A stretch of DNA of 61,375 bases. Source: Lachnospiraceae bacterium (GTDB lineage: Bacteria; Bacillota; Clostridia; Lachnospirales; Lachnospiraceae). The notes beneath the pieces were generated by a model. It had not been told where the DNA came from. It did not search any database and saw nothing but the letters and a program-made list of their open reading frames with translations. The number at the start of each line of letters is the position of its first letter. Position 1 is the first letter of the stretch. The position numbers were made by a program, and so were the translations under genes. Where the stretch lies: assembly GCA_024690605.1 (NCBI GenBank), contig JAILOV010000019.1:1-61375 (forward strand), written 5' to 3'. Shown one piece after another: positions 53,379 through 61,375 of the stretch.

Positions 53379-53477
53379 TTCTTTCAACAACAGATGAAGG
53401 ACGCATACAGCTGCAACTGATGAATGGAACAGGCAGGCGTCCGGGCTCAGCCGGAGAGGCGAAGAGGAGGAAAGGTC

Positions 53478-54785
53478 ATGGGAAAACTCACACTGGAAGA
53501 AAGAAACCTGCACTTTGAGACCAAGCAGCTGCATGTCGGTCAGGAGCAGCCCGATCCGGTAACGGATTCCCGCGCGGTTCCGATCTATCTGACGACCTCC
53601 TATGTTTTCCATAATTCGGATCACGCTGCGGCCCGTTTTGCGCTGCAGGATGCCGGTAACATCTACGGACGTCTGACCAACCCCACCGAGGACATTTTTG
53701 AGAAGCGCATCGCGGCTCTGGAGGGCGGCGTCGCGGCACTGGCTGTCGGTTCCGGCGCTGCGGCGATCACCTATGCGATCCAGAACATCACCCGTACCGG
53801 CGATCATGTGGTGGCGGCCAAGAACATCTACGGCGGCACCTACAATCTGCTGGAGCACACGCTGGTCGATTACGGTGTGACCACGACGTTTGTGGACGCC
53901 CTGGTACCCGAAAACTTTGAGAAAGCGATCAAGGACAACACAAAGCTCGTCTTCATCGAGACGCTCGGCAATCCCAATTCCGACGCGGTGGATATCGAAG
54001 CGATCGCGAAGATCGCACACGCGCACAAGATCCCTCTCGTTATCGACAACACCTTTGGCACGCCGTATCTCATCCGGCCGATCGAATTCGGCGCCGACGT
54101 GGTGGTGCACTCTGCGACGAAGTTCATCGGCGGTCACGGGACGACGATCGGCGGTGTGATCGTGGATTCCGGGAAGTTTGACTGGCAGGCGAGCGGCAAA
54201 TTCCCGCAGCTGACCGAGCCCAACCCGAGCTATCACGGCGTGAGCTTTGTGGGTGCAGCCGGGGCGGCAGCCTATGTCACCCGCATCCGCGCGATCCTGC
54301 TGCGCGATATGGGCGCGACGCTCTCGCCGGTGCACGCTTTCATCTTCCTGCAGGGGCTGGAGACGCTTTCCCTGCGCGTCGAGCGGCAGGTAGAGAATGC
54401 CCTGAAGATCGCGAAGTATCTGAAGGATCATCCGCAGGTCGAGGCGGTGCATCATCCTTCCGTTTCCTCGGACCCCGAGCAGCAGCGGCTCTATAAGAAG
54501 TATTTCCCGAACGGCGGCGGCTCGATCTTTACCTTTGAGGTGAAAGGTGACGAGCGCAAGGCCCGTGATTTCATCGATCAGCTGGAACTGTTCTCTCTCC
54601 TGGCCAACGTCGCGGATGTCAAGTCGCTCGTGATCCATCCGGCGTCCACCACGCATTCCGAGATGAGTGAGGAAGAGCTTAAGGATGTCGGCATCTACCG
54701 GAACACCGTCCGTCTGTCCATCGGCACGGAGCACATCGACGATCTGATCCAGGATCTGGACGAGGCGTTCAAAGCCATCGCGTGA
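53478..54785 (+). CDS. metY: O-acetylhomoserine sulfhydrylase
   Basis: A 435-residue PLP enzyme of the Cys/Met metabolism family. It makes homocysteine from O-acetylhomoserine and sulfide (direct sulfurylation); methionine gamma-lyase activity is also seen in close relatives. Signs are the N-terminal [32 protein letters not shown], the [22 protein letters not shown] segment, PLP lysine motif [13 protein letters not shown] (near residue 207) and [15 protein letters not shown] near the end. The insertion and length of about 430 fit MetY rather than MetB/MetC (about 390). The homocysteine could feed metH at 4880. GAGGAGGAAAGG ribosome binding site. Confidence 0.93.
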   Translation: MGKLTLEERNLHFETKQLHVGQEQPDPVTDSRAVPIYLTTSYVFHNSDHAAARFALQDAGNIYGRLTNPTEDIFEKRIAALEGGVAALAVGSGAAAITYAIQNITRTGDHVVAAKNIYGGTYNLLEHTLVDYGVTTTFVDALVPENFEKAIKDNTKLVFIETLGNPNSDAVDIEAIAKIAHAHKIPLVIDNTFGTPYLIRPIEFGADVVVHSATKFIGGHGTTIGGVIVDSGKFDWQASGKFPQLTEPNPSYHGVSFVGAAGAAAYVTRIRAILLRDMGATLSPVHAFIFLQGLETLSLRVERQVENALKIAKYLKDHPQVEAVHHPSVSSDPEQQRLYKKYFPNGGGSIFTFEVKGDERKARDFIDQLELFSLLANVADVKSLVIHPASTTHSEMSEEELKDVGIYRNTVRLSIGTEHIDDLIQDLDEAFKAIA

Positions 54786-54847
54786 GGAAAGGGAGCAGGG
54801 GCTGATTGCAGCGTGCCGTTGCAGAAACGTCAGTTATGATCCCGATG

Positions 54848-54880
54848 AAAGAGGCCGCACTTTACCGTGCGGCCTCTTTT
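54848..54880. terminator. Bidirectional terminator between metY and the divergent regulator
   Basis: A perfect 13-base stem (54848-54860 with 54867-54879) around a six-base loop, with A and T runs on the two sides. It ends both metY and the convergent ArsR-type gene. Confidence 0.92.
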
Positions 54881-54955
54881 CGTGTGCTGGCATCCGTCTG
54901 TGCGGAAACTGCCCTGTATGCCGGGATCATCGGTTCGGGCGGACATTCCGGCCGG

Positions 54956-55891
54956 TCAGTGCGGCGTGTCGGAAGAAATGGGGCTGTAGCTGATGCGCAC
55001 ATCGATATCCTGCCTGTAGTTTCCGAAGTTCTTTCCGAAGATCGTGAGGCCGCCGACATGCTCGGCGTTTTCCGGCACGCTGATCCTCAGCGTTGCGGGA
55101 GCGTCATAGGGGAAGTGGAAGCTGTCGATCGTGACATCGGAGATCTGCAGGCCGTCCATGAAAGTTCCTTTGTGATTGATGATCAGCATTTTCAGAAGTC
55201 CGTACTGATTCCAGTTCGGATACCACCAGTCGGGCGTGAAGAGGCCGCGCACATCGCCGAAATCTCCCGGCGCCGTCCAGGTTCCCAGCAGCACGTCGTT
55301 AAGATGGAAGCTGATATCCGAGGGCCAGTCGGAATTGATACCGGGAGCTTCGGAGCTTAATTCTGCGGAGATGTTGATCTCATCGATCTGCTGGGAGGCC
55401 GGAACGAAATTCGGGATCTGGTATTCCACAAAACCTCTTGTAAACCACAGGATATCCGCGTCGTAGCGCTCGGGATGCGCGAAATAGCGCGCATCATCAA
55501 CCTCGCCGATCAAATGCGTCGATGTTGCGAGGCCACAGGTGGGATAGATGTCATAGTCACTGTAGCGGCCAACCTTGATCGAGGCGGTATAGACATTCTG
55601 ATCCGGGATCGCTTTCTGCAGATCGATCAGGATCTTGTCCAGATGGACGGAGCAGCGCTTCTGATTGCCATGCCCCGAAGCCGCTTCCGAAGACACGGTG
55701 ACGATGCCGCACTCTTCAAGCTGCCGGATGTGACCCGTCAGAGCGCCGTTGGTGATGCCGAGCCGTCCGGCCAGTTCGTTCATGTTCATGCTGCCGTCCT
55801 CGGTGAGGATGCGCACGATATCGACACGCACCTCGGAGCCCAGCGCCTTGAACAGCGCAAGCCCTTCTTTCAGTGATCGGATATGAAGCAT
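54956..55891 (-). CDS. ArsR-type regulator with a large C-terminal domain
   Basis: A 311-residue protein. Residues 1-95 are a winged helix of the ArsR/HTH_20 type (LFKALGSEVRVDIVRIL, MNMNELAGRLGITNGALTGHIRQLEECGIV). The remaining 215 residues form a beta-rich domain with many aromatic residues (ADILWFTRGFVEYQIPNFVP, FTPDWWYPNWNQYGLL, LTIFGKNFGNYRQDIDVRISYS), which suggests carbohydrate sensing. Proteins of this build are frequent beside clostridial sugar ABC transporters. It is divergent from the transporter genes and should control them. It has GGAGGAAG as ribosome binding site and its own promoter. The sugar bound is unknown. Confidence 0.82.
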   Translation of the reverse strand: MLHIRSLKEGLALFKALGSEVRVDIVRILTEDGSMNMNELAGRLGITNGALTGHIRQLEECGIVTVSSEAASGHGNQKRCSVHLDKILIDLQKAIPDQNVYTASIKVGRYSDYDIYPTCGLATSTHLIGEVDDARYFAHPERYDADILWFTRGFVEYQIPNFVPASQQIDEINISAELSSEAPGINSDWPSDISFHLNDVLLGTWTAPGDFGDVRGLFTPDWWYPNWNQYGLLKMLIINHKGTFMDGLQISDVTIDSFHFPYDAPATLRISVPENAEHVGGLTIFGKNFGNYRQDIDVRISYSPISSDTPH

Positions 55892-55931
55892 AATCTTCCT
55901 CCATGTTCAAAATATTTCAGATGATTCTAAA

Positions 55932-55960
55932 ATTATAGGGGAATTATAAAGAGAATGCAA
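55932..55960 (-). promoter_or_regulatory. Promoter of the ArsR-type regulator
   Basis: On the minus strand TTGCAT (55955-55960) and TATAAT (55932-55937) are 17 bases apart, about 40 bases before the gene start. Confidence 0.65.
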
Positions 55961-56074
55961 CACATATTTGTGCATGTTGATGATAAAAACGCGAGAATAC
56001 GCAATTTCTTTTGTGAAAGATATTTTAGAGTTTAGTAAAGGCTAAAATAATTTATAAAAATATCAAAAAAACTA

Positions 56075-56104
56075 TTGACGGGGAGCGAACGGTCATAGTA
56101 AGAT
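56075..56104 (+). promoter_or_regulatory. Promoter of the sugar transporter operon
   Basis: TTGACG (56075-56080) and TAAGAT (56099-56104), 18 bases apart, 52 bases before the solute-binding protein start. The gap also holds related AT-rich sequences AAAATATTTCAG (55909-55920) and, inverted, TGAAAGATATTTTAG (56014-56028), candidate sites for the divergent regulator. Confidence 0.5.
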
Positions 56105-56155
56105 GTCGATAGATGCAACAGTCAACTTTCCTTTATGGGCAGGAGGGCAGAACAA

Positions 56156-57658
56156 ATGAAAAAGAAGCTTTTGTCAAGCGTATTGGCAGTCCTCGTCGGC
56201 ACTGCGATGCTGACGGGATGCGCGACGACCACGGTGGATCAGGGCGCTGCAGGCACGCAGGATGCTGCGGCAACCGAGGAAAAAACCGAAGCAAAGGCGG
56301 AGGAACCGGCCGCGGCCGAGAGCGACGGCAATTCCACCGAGACGATGACCGGTACCGGCGAAGAAACGCTGCACGTGTTCCTCTACATGCAGGAGCATGA
56401 AAAGGAGATCTATCAGAAGCTGATCGATGAATTTGTGCAGGAGCACAATGATCAGATCAAGGAAGTGGTCTTTGAGGTCACGACACAGGACGAGTACAAC
56501 CAGAAGATGACCGCCAATTTCGTTGCCGGCGACCTTCCGGATGTCTTCTATGTGGGACCCGCTTCTGTTCGTCAGTATGTGGACAACGGTTACATCCAGC
56601 CGCTTGACAAGTATGTCGATGATGCGACCATCAAGAGCATCTGGGGCACGACGCAGGAGATCTACCGCTATGACGGCAAGAACATCGGCTCCGGTTCCCT
56701 GTATGCGTTCCCGAAGGATCTTTCCTGCTTCGCTTTTGCCTACAATCAGGACATGTTCGACAAGGCGGGCATTCCTTATCCGGATCCGGAGAAGCCCTAT
56801 ACCTATGAAGAGTTTGCCGAGGTCTGCAAGAAGCTCACCCAGGATACCGACGGCGATGGCGAGATCGATCAGTGGGGCGTTGCCTGTGCCGATCAGTGGG
56901 GCATGACACCGATCCTTTATTCCAACGGCGTGAAGTTCTTAAATGATGACATGACCAAGGTCAATGTGACAAACAACCCGCAGCTCACCGAGGCGCTCAC
57001 CTATTACACGGATCTGACGAAAAACGGTCTGACACCGACTGTTGATCAGGATACGGCACTCGGCGGCTATCAGAGATGGCTGGACGGCCAGATCGGTTTC
57101 TATGCCTGCGGTACCTGGGATGTGGCAGCTTTCATGGATCCCAATACCTTCCCCTACAAGTGGAATCTCTGCGGATGGCCGGTGGGACCGAGCGGTGACG
57201 GCAGATCTCACACCTGGATGGGTTCCGTCGGTTACACGGTCTCTGCGACCACGAAGTTCCCTGATCTTGCGGCACAGCTTGCGGCAAAGCTTTCCACGGA
57301 TGCTGACGGACAGCGCGCGGTCTCCGGTATCTCCACCGGTGCCTCCATCCAGCTGCCCAACATCGTGGATCTTGCCTACGGCGAGTTCAAGGATGCGGTC
57401 CAGAGCGGCAAGGTTCCCTATGCTTCCAATGTGGATGTTATCTTCGGATATTTTGACAACAACGATCACTATGCGGCAGCCCTGCAGGAGACGGACTACA
57501 CCTACAATTCCGAGTGGTTCACTCCTTTCTGGTCCGGCGTGTTCAATATCAAGAACGGAGACATCACCGTTGAGGATTTCCTGAAGCAGGTCGAGCCCGA
57601 GATGCAGTCGCTTCTTGACGAGGCGATCGAGCTGCAGAACTCGACGACCAACAACTGA
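56156..57658 (+). CDS. Sugar ABC transporter solute-binding lipoprotein
   Basis: A 500-residue lipoprotein. The signal peptide ends with the lipobox LTGC (Cys22), followed by an Ala/Glu/Thr-rich linker (to about 70). The rest is a family 1 extracellular solute-binding protein: LHVFLYMQEHEKEIYQKLIDEF, GDLPDVFYVGPASVRQYVDNGYIQPLDKYVDD, YAFPKDLSCFAFAYNQDMFDKAGIPYPDPEKPYTYEEFAEVCKKL, and DGDGEIDQWGVA. It delivers an oligosaccharide to the two permeases downstream. The GH43 enzymes in the operon point to arabinose- or xylose-containing glycans, by context. ATG 56156 has GGAGGG upstream. An unusual hairpin follows the gene. Confidence 0.93.
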   Translation: MKKKLLSSVLAVLVGTAMLTGCATTTVDQGAAGTQDAAATEEKTEAKAEEPAAAESDGNSTETMTGTGEETLHVFLYMQEHEKEIYQKLIDEFVQEHNDQIKEVVFEVTTQDEYNQKMTANFVAGDLPDVFYVGPASVRQYVDNGYIQPLDKYVDDATIKSIWGTTQEIYRYDGKNIGSGSLYAFPKDLSCFAFAYNQDMFDKAGIPYPDPEKPYTYEEFAEVCKKLTQDTDGDGEIDQWGVACADQWGMTPILYSNGVKFLNDDMTKVNVTNNPQLTEALTYYTDLTKNGLTPTVDQDTALGGYQRWLDGQIGFYACGTWDVAAFMDPNTFPYKWNLCGWPVGPSGDGRSHTWMGSVGYTVSATTKFPDLAAQLAAKLSTDADGQRAVSGISTGASIQLPNIVDLAYGEFKDAVQSGKVPYASNVDVIFGYFDNNDHYAAALQETDYTYNSEWFTPFWSGVFNIKNGDITVEDFLKQVEPEMQSLLDEAIELQNSTTNN

Positions 57659-57680
57659 CAGTAAAGCGCTCCGGATATGC

Positions 57681-57706
57681 AGAGCCCCTCGATCCTGAGG
57701 GGCTCT
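57681..57706 (+). promoter_or_regulatory. Intercistronic hairpin after the solute-binding protein gene
   Basis: A perfect 10-base stem AGAGCCCCTC (57681-57690) with GAGGGGCTCT (57697-57706) around a six-base loop, with no T run after it. Hairpins here in sugar transporter operons usually protect the 3' end of the abundant binding-protein message and attenuate the permease genes. Confidence 0.7.
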
Positions 57707-57809
57707 GTTCCGGAGAAACCGGGAACATGCCGAATTGTTCCGGTCATTGTGCATTCCGTCGGTCACAGCGTGCCGGACAGGAACGAATAAGTGAAGAGAG
57801 GGCAGGATC

Positions 57810-58727
57810 ATGGCAGGAAAACAGAGAAAGGTGCGAATGTCCGCGATGGCGAAACGGGAAGAGCGTTGGGCCTGGCTTTTTATCGCCGCACCTTTTGTCG
57901 GCTTTATGCTGTTCATGGCATATCCGATCGTGTTCGCGCTGATCGCGAGCACCAGCAAGTGGACCGGTCTCAATTCCCTATGGGGAAACATCGTGGGTCT
58001 GCAGAACTATGTGAAGATCCTGCACGATGCCAAATTTTGGAAAGCAATGGGGACAACGGTCATCTACATGATCGGCATACCCATCGGCATGATCCTGGGC
58101 GTGCTCATTGCGATGGGCTTAAATCGCGGGATCCCCGGGAAAAGGGTGCTCACCACCATGTACTATGTCCCGGTGGTTTCCTCGCTGGTGGCGGTCTCCA
58201 TTCTCTGGGCATGGGTGTTTAACTACGATTACGGACTGTTCAACGGAATCTACAAGGCACTGACCGGTATGCACGGTCCCAACTGGCTGGGCGACGAGCA
58301 CATGGTCAAAGTGTCCATGATCATCTTTATGGTGTGGAAGGGACTGGGCAGCTCCATCATCCTGTATCTTGCGGGTCTGCAGAACATTCCCCGCGATTAT
58401 TATGAAGCGGCGATGATCGACGGCGCGAACAGCTGGGCGAAATTCCGGAATATCACTTTTCCGCTTTTGTCCCCTGTCACTTTCTACATTTTGATCACTT
58501 CGATGATCGGCGGTTTTCAGGTCTTTGTCGAGGTGCAGGTCATGACGAATGCGGGCGGCCCCAACTACAGCGCGGCAACGGTTGTCTACTATCTCTATGA
58601 GAAGGCGTTTACCAACGGACAGCTGGGCTACGGAAGCGCCGTCGCGGTGATCCTGGCCGTTATCATCTTCATCATCACTGCCATCAATTTCCTTGGGCAG
58701 GATAAATGGGTCAAAACGATCGATTAA
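57810..58727 (+). CDS. Sugar ABC transporter permease (MalF-like)
   Basis: A 305-residue membrane permease of the MalF/UgpA type with six membrane helices. The EAA loop near the C-terminal third reads YYEAAMIDGANSWAKFRNITFPLLSPV (near residue 195), the contact site for the ATPase. After a basic start (KQRKVRMSAMAKREERW) the first helix runs from about 22. The ATPase (MsmK/MsiK type) is not in the window; this class usually shares one ATPase for many sugars. It starts 151 bases after the binding protein with a GAGGGCAGGA ribosome binding site. Confidence 0.92.
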   Translation: MAGKQRKVRMSAMAKREERWAWLFIAAPFVGFMLFMAYPIVFALIASTSKWTGLNSLWGNIVGLQNYVKILHDAKFWKAMGTTVIYMIGIPIGMILGVLIAMGLNRGIPGKRVLTTMYYVPVVSSLVAVSILWAWVFNYDYGLFNGIYKALTGMHGPNWLGDEHMVKVSMIIFMVWKGLGSSIILYLAGLQNIPRDYYEAAMIDGANSWAKFRNITFPLLSPVTFYILITSMIGGFQVFVEVQVMTNAGGPNYSAATVVYYLYEKAFTNGQLGYGSAVAVILAVIIFIITAINFLGQDKWVKTID

Positions 58728-58739
58728 GGGAGGCGTGCG

Positions 58740-59618
58740 ATGGCAAAGATCAATAATAAAAAGGATTATCAGTCAAGCACCGTCCGCTCACCCAAAGAAC
58801 GTGCGGCTGACATCATCATCTTCATCGTGCTGGCGCTGTTCGCGATCACAATGGTCTTTCCGCTTATCTACATGGTGGCGACCTCTTTTATGACCAAGAA
58901 CCAGATCCTCTCCGGAAAGCTCACGATCTTCCCGGATCCGATCCTGATCGGCAAGTATTCCGAGGTCATGCGGAAGGGGCAGTTCATCACCGGCATCATC
59001 AACACGATCATCGTGGAGATCCCGGTGCTGCTGTTCGGCGGCTTCACGTCTTCTCTGGCGGCCTTCGCGTTTGCCAAAATGAACTTCCGCGGCAAGAACG
59101 CGCTGTTCCTTGCACTTCTCGCGACGATCATGATCCCGTTCGCGGTTGTCATGATCCCGCAGTATGTGCTGTTTACGAAACTCCATTGGACGAATTCCCT
59201 GCTTCCTCTGATCATTCCCGGCTGTTTCGGGAACGTGAGCATGATCTTCTTTCTCAGACAGAATCTCTACAGCATCCCGACGGAACTCATGGAAGCAGCC
59301 AGGATCGACGGATGCAACTATTTCGGGATCTATGCGCGGATCTTCCTGCCGCTCATGAAGGGCGCTCTGGGGACGCAGCTGATGTTGTGGTTCATGGGTA
59401 TCTGGAATGATTATCTGGCACCGACGATCTTTTTGCGGAGCGAGAAAAACTGGACGCTGCAGGTGGTCATCCGGTCCTTTAATCACTACTATGCGATCCA
59501 GAGTGACTATGCACTGATCATGGCGGCCTCGGTCATCGCCATGCTGCCGACGCTGATCCTGTTCTTCCTGTTCCAGCGCGTGATCATCGAATCGATCGCG
59601 ATCAGCGGCATCAAGTAA
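58740..59618 (+). CDS. Sugar ABC transporter permease (MalG-like)
   Basis: A 292-residue permease of the MalG/UgpE type with six membrane helices. The EAA loop is ELMEAARIDGCNYFGIYARIFLPLMKGA (near residue 180). The N terminus is a short charged stretch followed by the first helix (IIIFIVLALFAITMVFPLIYM). It is separated from the MalF-like gene by 12 bases and preceded by GGGAGG, so the two are made together. Confidence 0.92.
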   Translation: MAKINNKKDYQSSTVRSPKERAADIIIFIVLALFAITMVFPLIYMVATSFMTKNQILSGKLTIFPDPILIGKYSEVMRKGQFITGIINTIIVEIPVLLFGGFTSSLAAFAFAKMNFRGKNALFLALLATIMIPFAVVMIPQYVLFTKLHWTNSLLPLIIPGCFGNVSMIFFLRQNLYSIPTELMEAARIDGCNYFGIYARIFLPLMKGALGTQLMLWFMGIWNDYLAPTIFLRSEKNWTLQVVIRSFNHYYAIQSDYALIMAASVIAMLPTLILFFLFQRVIIESIAISGIK

Positions 59619-59647
59619 CACGGTACGCGGACGAGGAGATGGCAGCC

Positions 59648-60631
59648 ATGGAACCGAAGAACCGAAACGGAAGACTTACGGAATATAATACGCCATTCAT
59701 CGAACAGCGGGCAGATCCCTATATCCTCAGAGCGGAGGACGGCAGCTACTATTTTGCGGCATCCGTCCCGGCCTATGACAGGATCGCGCTGCGGCATGCG
59801 GATGATCTGTTCGCGCTCGCGCGGGCGGATGAGAAGACGATCTGGACCAGACATGCGGAGGGTGACATGAGCCTGCATATCTGGGCTCCGGAGCTCCACC
59901 GGATCGAGGATCGCTGGTATATCTATTTTGCGGCATCCCGGAAAGACGATATCTGGCGGCTCCGACCCTATGTGCTCCGGTGCGCCGGCGATGATCCGAT
60001 GCGGGACCCGTGGGAGGAGTGCGGCCAGCTGCAGTGCGCGGATGACGATATCTATTCCTTTCGGGCATTTTCCCTTGACGCAACAACCTTTACCGCGGGC
60101 GGACAGCGCTATCTGGTCTGGGCAGAAAAGGTGTCCGTCGGCATTCAGATCTCCAATCTCTACATCGCAAGAATGGAGACCCCGACAAAACTGGCGACGG
60201 CACAGGTCCTGCTCACCACGCCGGACTATGACTGGGAACGGGTGGATATCTGGGTGAATGAGGGGCCGGCGGTGATTAAGAGGAACGGACGGATCTTCAT
60301 CACCTATTCCGCGAGCGCGACCGGAGAGGGTTATTGCATGGGGATGCTCTCTGCTTCCGGGGACGCGGACCTGCTGGATCCGCAGGTCTGGACAAAGGAG
60401 CGTCATCCGGTATTGTCCACCGACAGGGAAAAGGGTTTCTATGGCCCCGGTCATAACAGTTTCACCCGGCTTCCCGACGGGCGGGATGTCTGTGTGTTCC
60501 ACGCGCGCACCTATGCCGAGATCGAGGGAGACCCGCTCTACGATCCCAACCGGCACACGATGCTCATGGAGGTCAGGTGGGATGCGGAAGGAAAGCCGGT
60601 ATTTTCCTATGAAAATATGCTGCATGCTTAA
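59648..60631 (+). CDS. GH43-family glycosidase, cytoplasmic
   Basis: A 327-residue five-bladed beta-propeller glycosidase of GH43. The catalytic residues seen are the general base Asp23 (EQRADPYI), Asp144 (FSLDATTF) as pKa modulator, and the general acid Glu205 (WVNEGPAV); IWAPELHRIEDRWYIYF is the usual second blade. Activities in GH43 include alpha-arabinofuranosidase, beta-xylosidase and galactosidase; the subfamily cannot be named from the sequence. There is no signal peptide, so it acts on sugars after import. ATG 59648 is preferred because GAGGAG (59633-59638) is nine bases away; an ATG at 59639 would touch it. Follows the permease by 29 bases. Confidence 0.88.
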   Translation: MEPKNRNGRLTEYNTPFIEQRADPYILRAEDGSYYFAASVPAYDRIALRHADDLFALARADEKTIWTRHAEGDMSLHIWAPELHRIEDRWYIYFAASRKDDIWRLRPYVLRCAGDDPMRDPWEECGQLQCADDDIYSFRAFSLDATTFTAGGQRYLVWAEKVSVGIQISNLYIARMETPTKLATAQVLLTTPDYDWERVDIWVNEGPAVIKRNGRIFITYSASATGEGYCMGMLSASGDADLLDPQVWTKERHPVLSTDREKGFYGPGHNSFTRLPDGRDVCVFHARTYAEIEGDPLYDPNRHTMLMEVRWDAEGKPVFSYENMLHA

Positions 60632-61375
60632 GCGGTGGATTGACTCTGCGGGCGGACGCAATGCGTGCCGCCTGCTTTCGTTATGCGCGGTTCTGTCGCT
60701 TCTGACGCTCGGCGCGTGCGGAGGAGAAAACGCGCCCGACGAAGCCGGGAGCGCGACGGGAGGAGAGGAGATGGCGGCACAGACACAGACGACAGCGGAA
60801 GGCTTTGATCGGGAGACGCACCGTCTGGAACCGAAAAAAGTGACGGTTCATGATCCGACGATCTTTACCGACAGTGACGGAAAATACTATCTCATCGGAA
60901 CCCATCTGACCAGCGCGAGGTCCGATGATCTCTTTGACTGGGAGCAGACGGATCAGACCTTCCGCGAAGCCATCGACAGCGAGACGATGAAGCAGATCCG
61001 CGCCTGGAACGATGATTTTAAGGCGGGCAGTCCGGTCGGCTATCTGTGGGCACCGGACATGATCTACAACACGTCGATGGAAAAGTACTGTATCTATCTC
61101 TCGGCCAACGGGGATCACTGGCAGTCCAATATCGTGCTGCTGACCGGAGATTCGCCGGAGGGTCCCTTTTCCTATGCGGGATCGGTCGTCTATGGAGGCT
61201 TCACGGAGGAAAACTGGAGAAACACGGATGTTGCGGAGATGCTGAAGCTCGACCGGACACAGGATGAACTGCCGAAGCGCTATATTCTGAACGGCGTGGC
61301 GAATGATCACTGGGGCGACAAATTTCCGAACTGCATCGATCCCTGCGTCTTCTATGACGCGGAAGGAAAACTGTG
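60624..61375 (+). CDS. GH43-family lipoprotein, partial
   Basis: The gene starts with ATG 60624, overlapping the previous stop by eight bases, and runs off the right edge after 250 codons. A signal peptide with lipobox LGAC (Cys32) leads to an Ala/Gly/Glu/Thr-rich linker and then a GH43-like propeller: VHDPTIFTDSDGKYYLIG (base Asp77), AGSPVGYLWAPDMIYNTSMEKYCIYLS, and CIDPCVFYDAEGKL near the edge. Being outside the cell and lipid-anchored, it would attack the polymer, while the first GH43 handles imported pieces. The arabinanase-like VHDP motif suggests arabinan, but this is a guess. Truncated only by the window. Confidence 0.85.
   Translation, partial: MLKRWIDSAGGRNACRLLSLCAVLSLLTLGACGGENAPDEAGSATGGEEMAAQTQTTAEGFDRETHRLEPKKVTVHDPTIFTDSDGKYYLIGTHLTSARSDDLFDWEQTDQTFREAIDSETMKQIRAWNDDFKAGSPVGYLWAPDMIYNTSMEKYCIYLSANGDHWQSNIVLLTGDSPEGPFSYAGSVVYGGFTEENWRNTDVAEMLKLDRTQDELPKRYILNGVANDHWGDKFPNCIDPCVFYDAEGKL

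Larger units (their letters stand above)
53213..53477 (+). other. Leader region of metY
   Basis: 265 bases between rny and metY with no gene. It holds an operator-like dyad (53305-53338), a weak promoter (53350-53378) and, in the transcribed part, a possible stem GGACGC (53399-53404) with GCGTCC (53437-53442) about 35 bases before the start codon. A S-box (SAM-I), SAM-II or T-box pattern was looked for and not found. Confidence 0.5.

Noticed and set aside
53213..53477. SAM riboswitch or T-box in the metY leader
   Set aside because: The conserved S-box core elements and the T-box sequence were not found; the dyad and weak promoter explain the region better.

Overview
The window looks like chromosomal DNA of a GC-rich, motile or chemotactic, probably spore-forming Firmicute, most likely a Lachnospiraceae-type clostridium. 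This is inferred, not proven. The support is: Gram-positive-type SOS boxes at recA, RNase Y, an Asp23/FakA/RecG cluster, a GerW-type sporulation protein next to DUF2953, Zn-type L28, TagG/TagH-like surface-glycan export, and family-rich c-di-GMP and phosphorelay signalling. Ribosome binding sites are strong AGGAGG types and many neighbouring genes overlap by 1-8 bases. No rRNA, tRNA, CRISPR array, prophage or insertion sequence was seen.

Layout. 1-4.9 kb: end of a membrane protein, an Rpn-like nuclease coupled to a PHP phosphoesterase, then a surface-glycan ABC exporter and an SH3-like membrane protein. 4.9-13.5 kb: methionine and branched-chain amino acid synthesis (short metH, ilvB, a first small subunit, an FRG-domain protein, a type Ic aminotransferase on the other strand, then a second small subunit with ilvC). 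13.5-19.4 kb: YfhO-like membrane protein, a chemoreceptor, and an HD-GYP protein on the minus strand. 19.4-29.3 kb: housekeeping and sporulation block (DUF2953, GerW, J-domain protein, rpmB, Asp23, FakA-like, recG, DegV, a type IIA topoisomerase B subunit).

29.4-48.5 kb is the most unusual part. It is a dense phosphorelay island with two copies of a two-gene cassette. In each copy a membrane hybrid histidine kinase with a C-terminal Hpt region (gene A) overlaps by ATGA a second membrane hybrid kinase whose C terminus is a complete DegV-type domain (gene B). DegV/FakB proteins bind fatty acids, so gene B has the architecture TM-HisKA-HATPase-REC-DegV. Copy 1 (30.4-35.5 kb) has lost the Hpt histidine and the DegV signature residues; copy 2 (42.3-47.6 kb) keeps the histidine and most of the DegV signatures. 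A separate REC-Hpt protein just before copy 1 keeps an intact Hpt. Between the copies lie a double-receiver protein, a CapA-like protein, a DUF3160 lipoprotein, a small membrane protein and a diguanylate cyclase. After copy 2 comes a rhomboid-like protein without the catalytic serine motif but with a zinc ribbon, then a truncated sigma-like protein.

48.6-55 kb: sigma-like gene, SOS-controlled recA with recX, rny, and metY behind an operator-like dyad. 55-61.4 kb: a carbohydrate utilisation locus with a divergent ArsR-type regulator, solute-binding lipoprotein, two permeases, and two GH43-type glycosidases, the second running off the window.

Working model (inference): the FakA-like kinase and free-standing DegV at 22.7-27.4 kb make or carry acyl-phosphate, and the kinase-DegV fusions tie lipid state to a phosphorelay that may control the envelope genes lying between the two cassettes.
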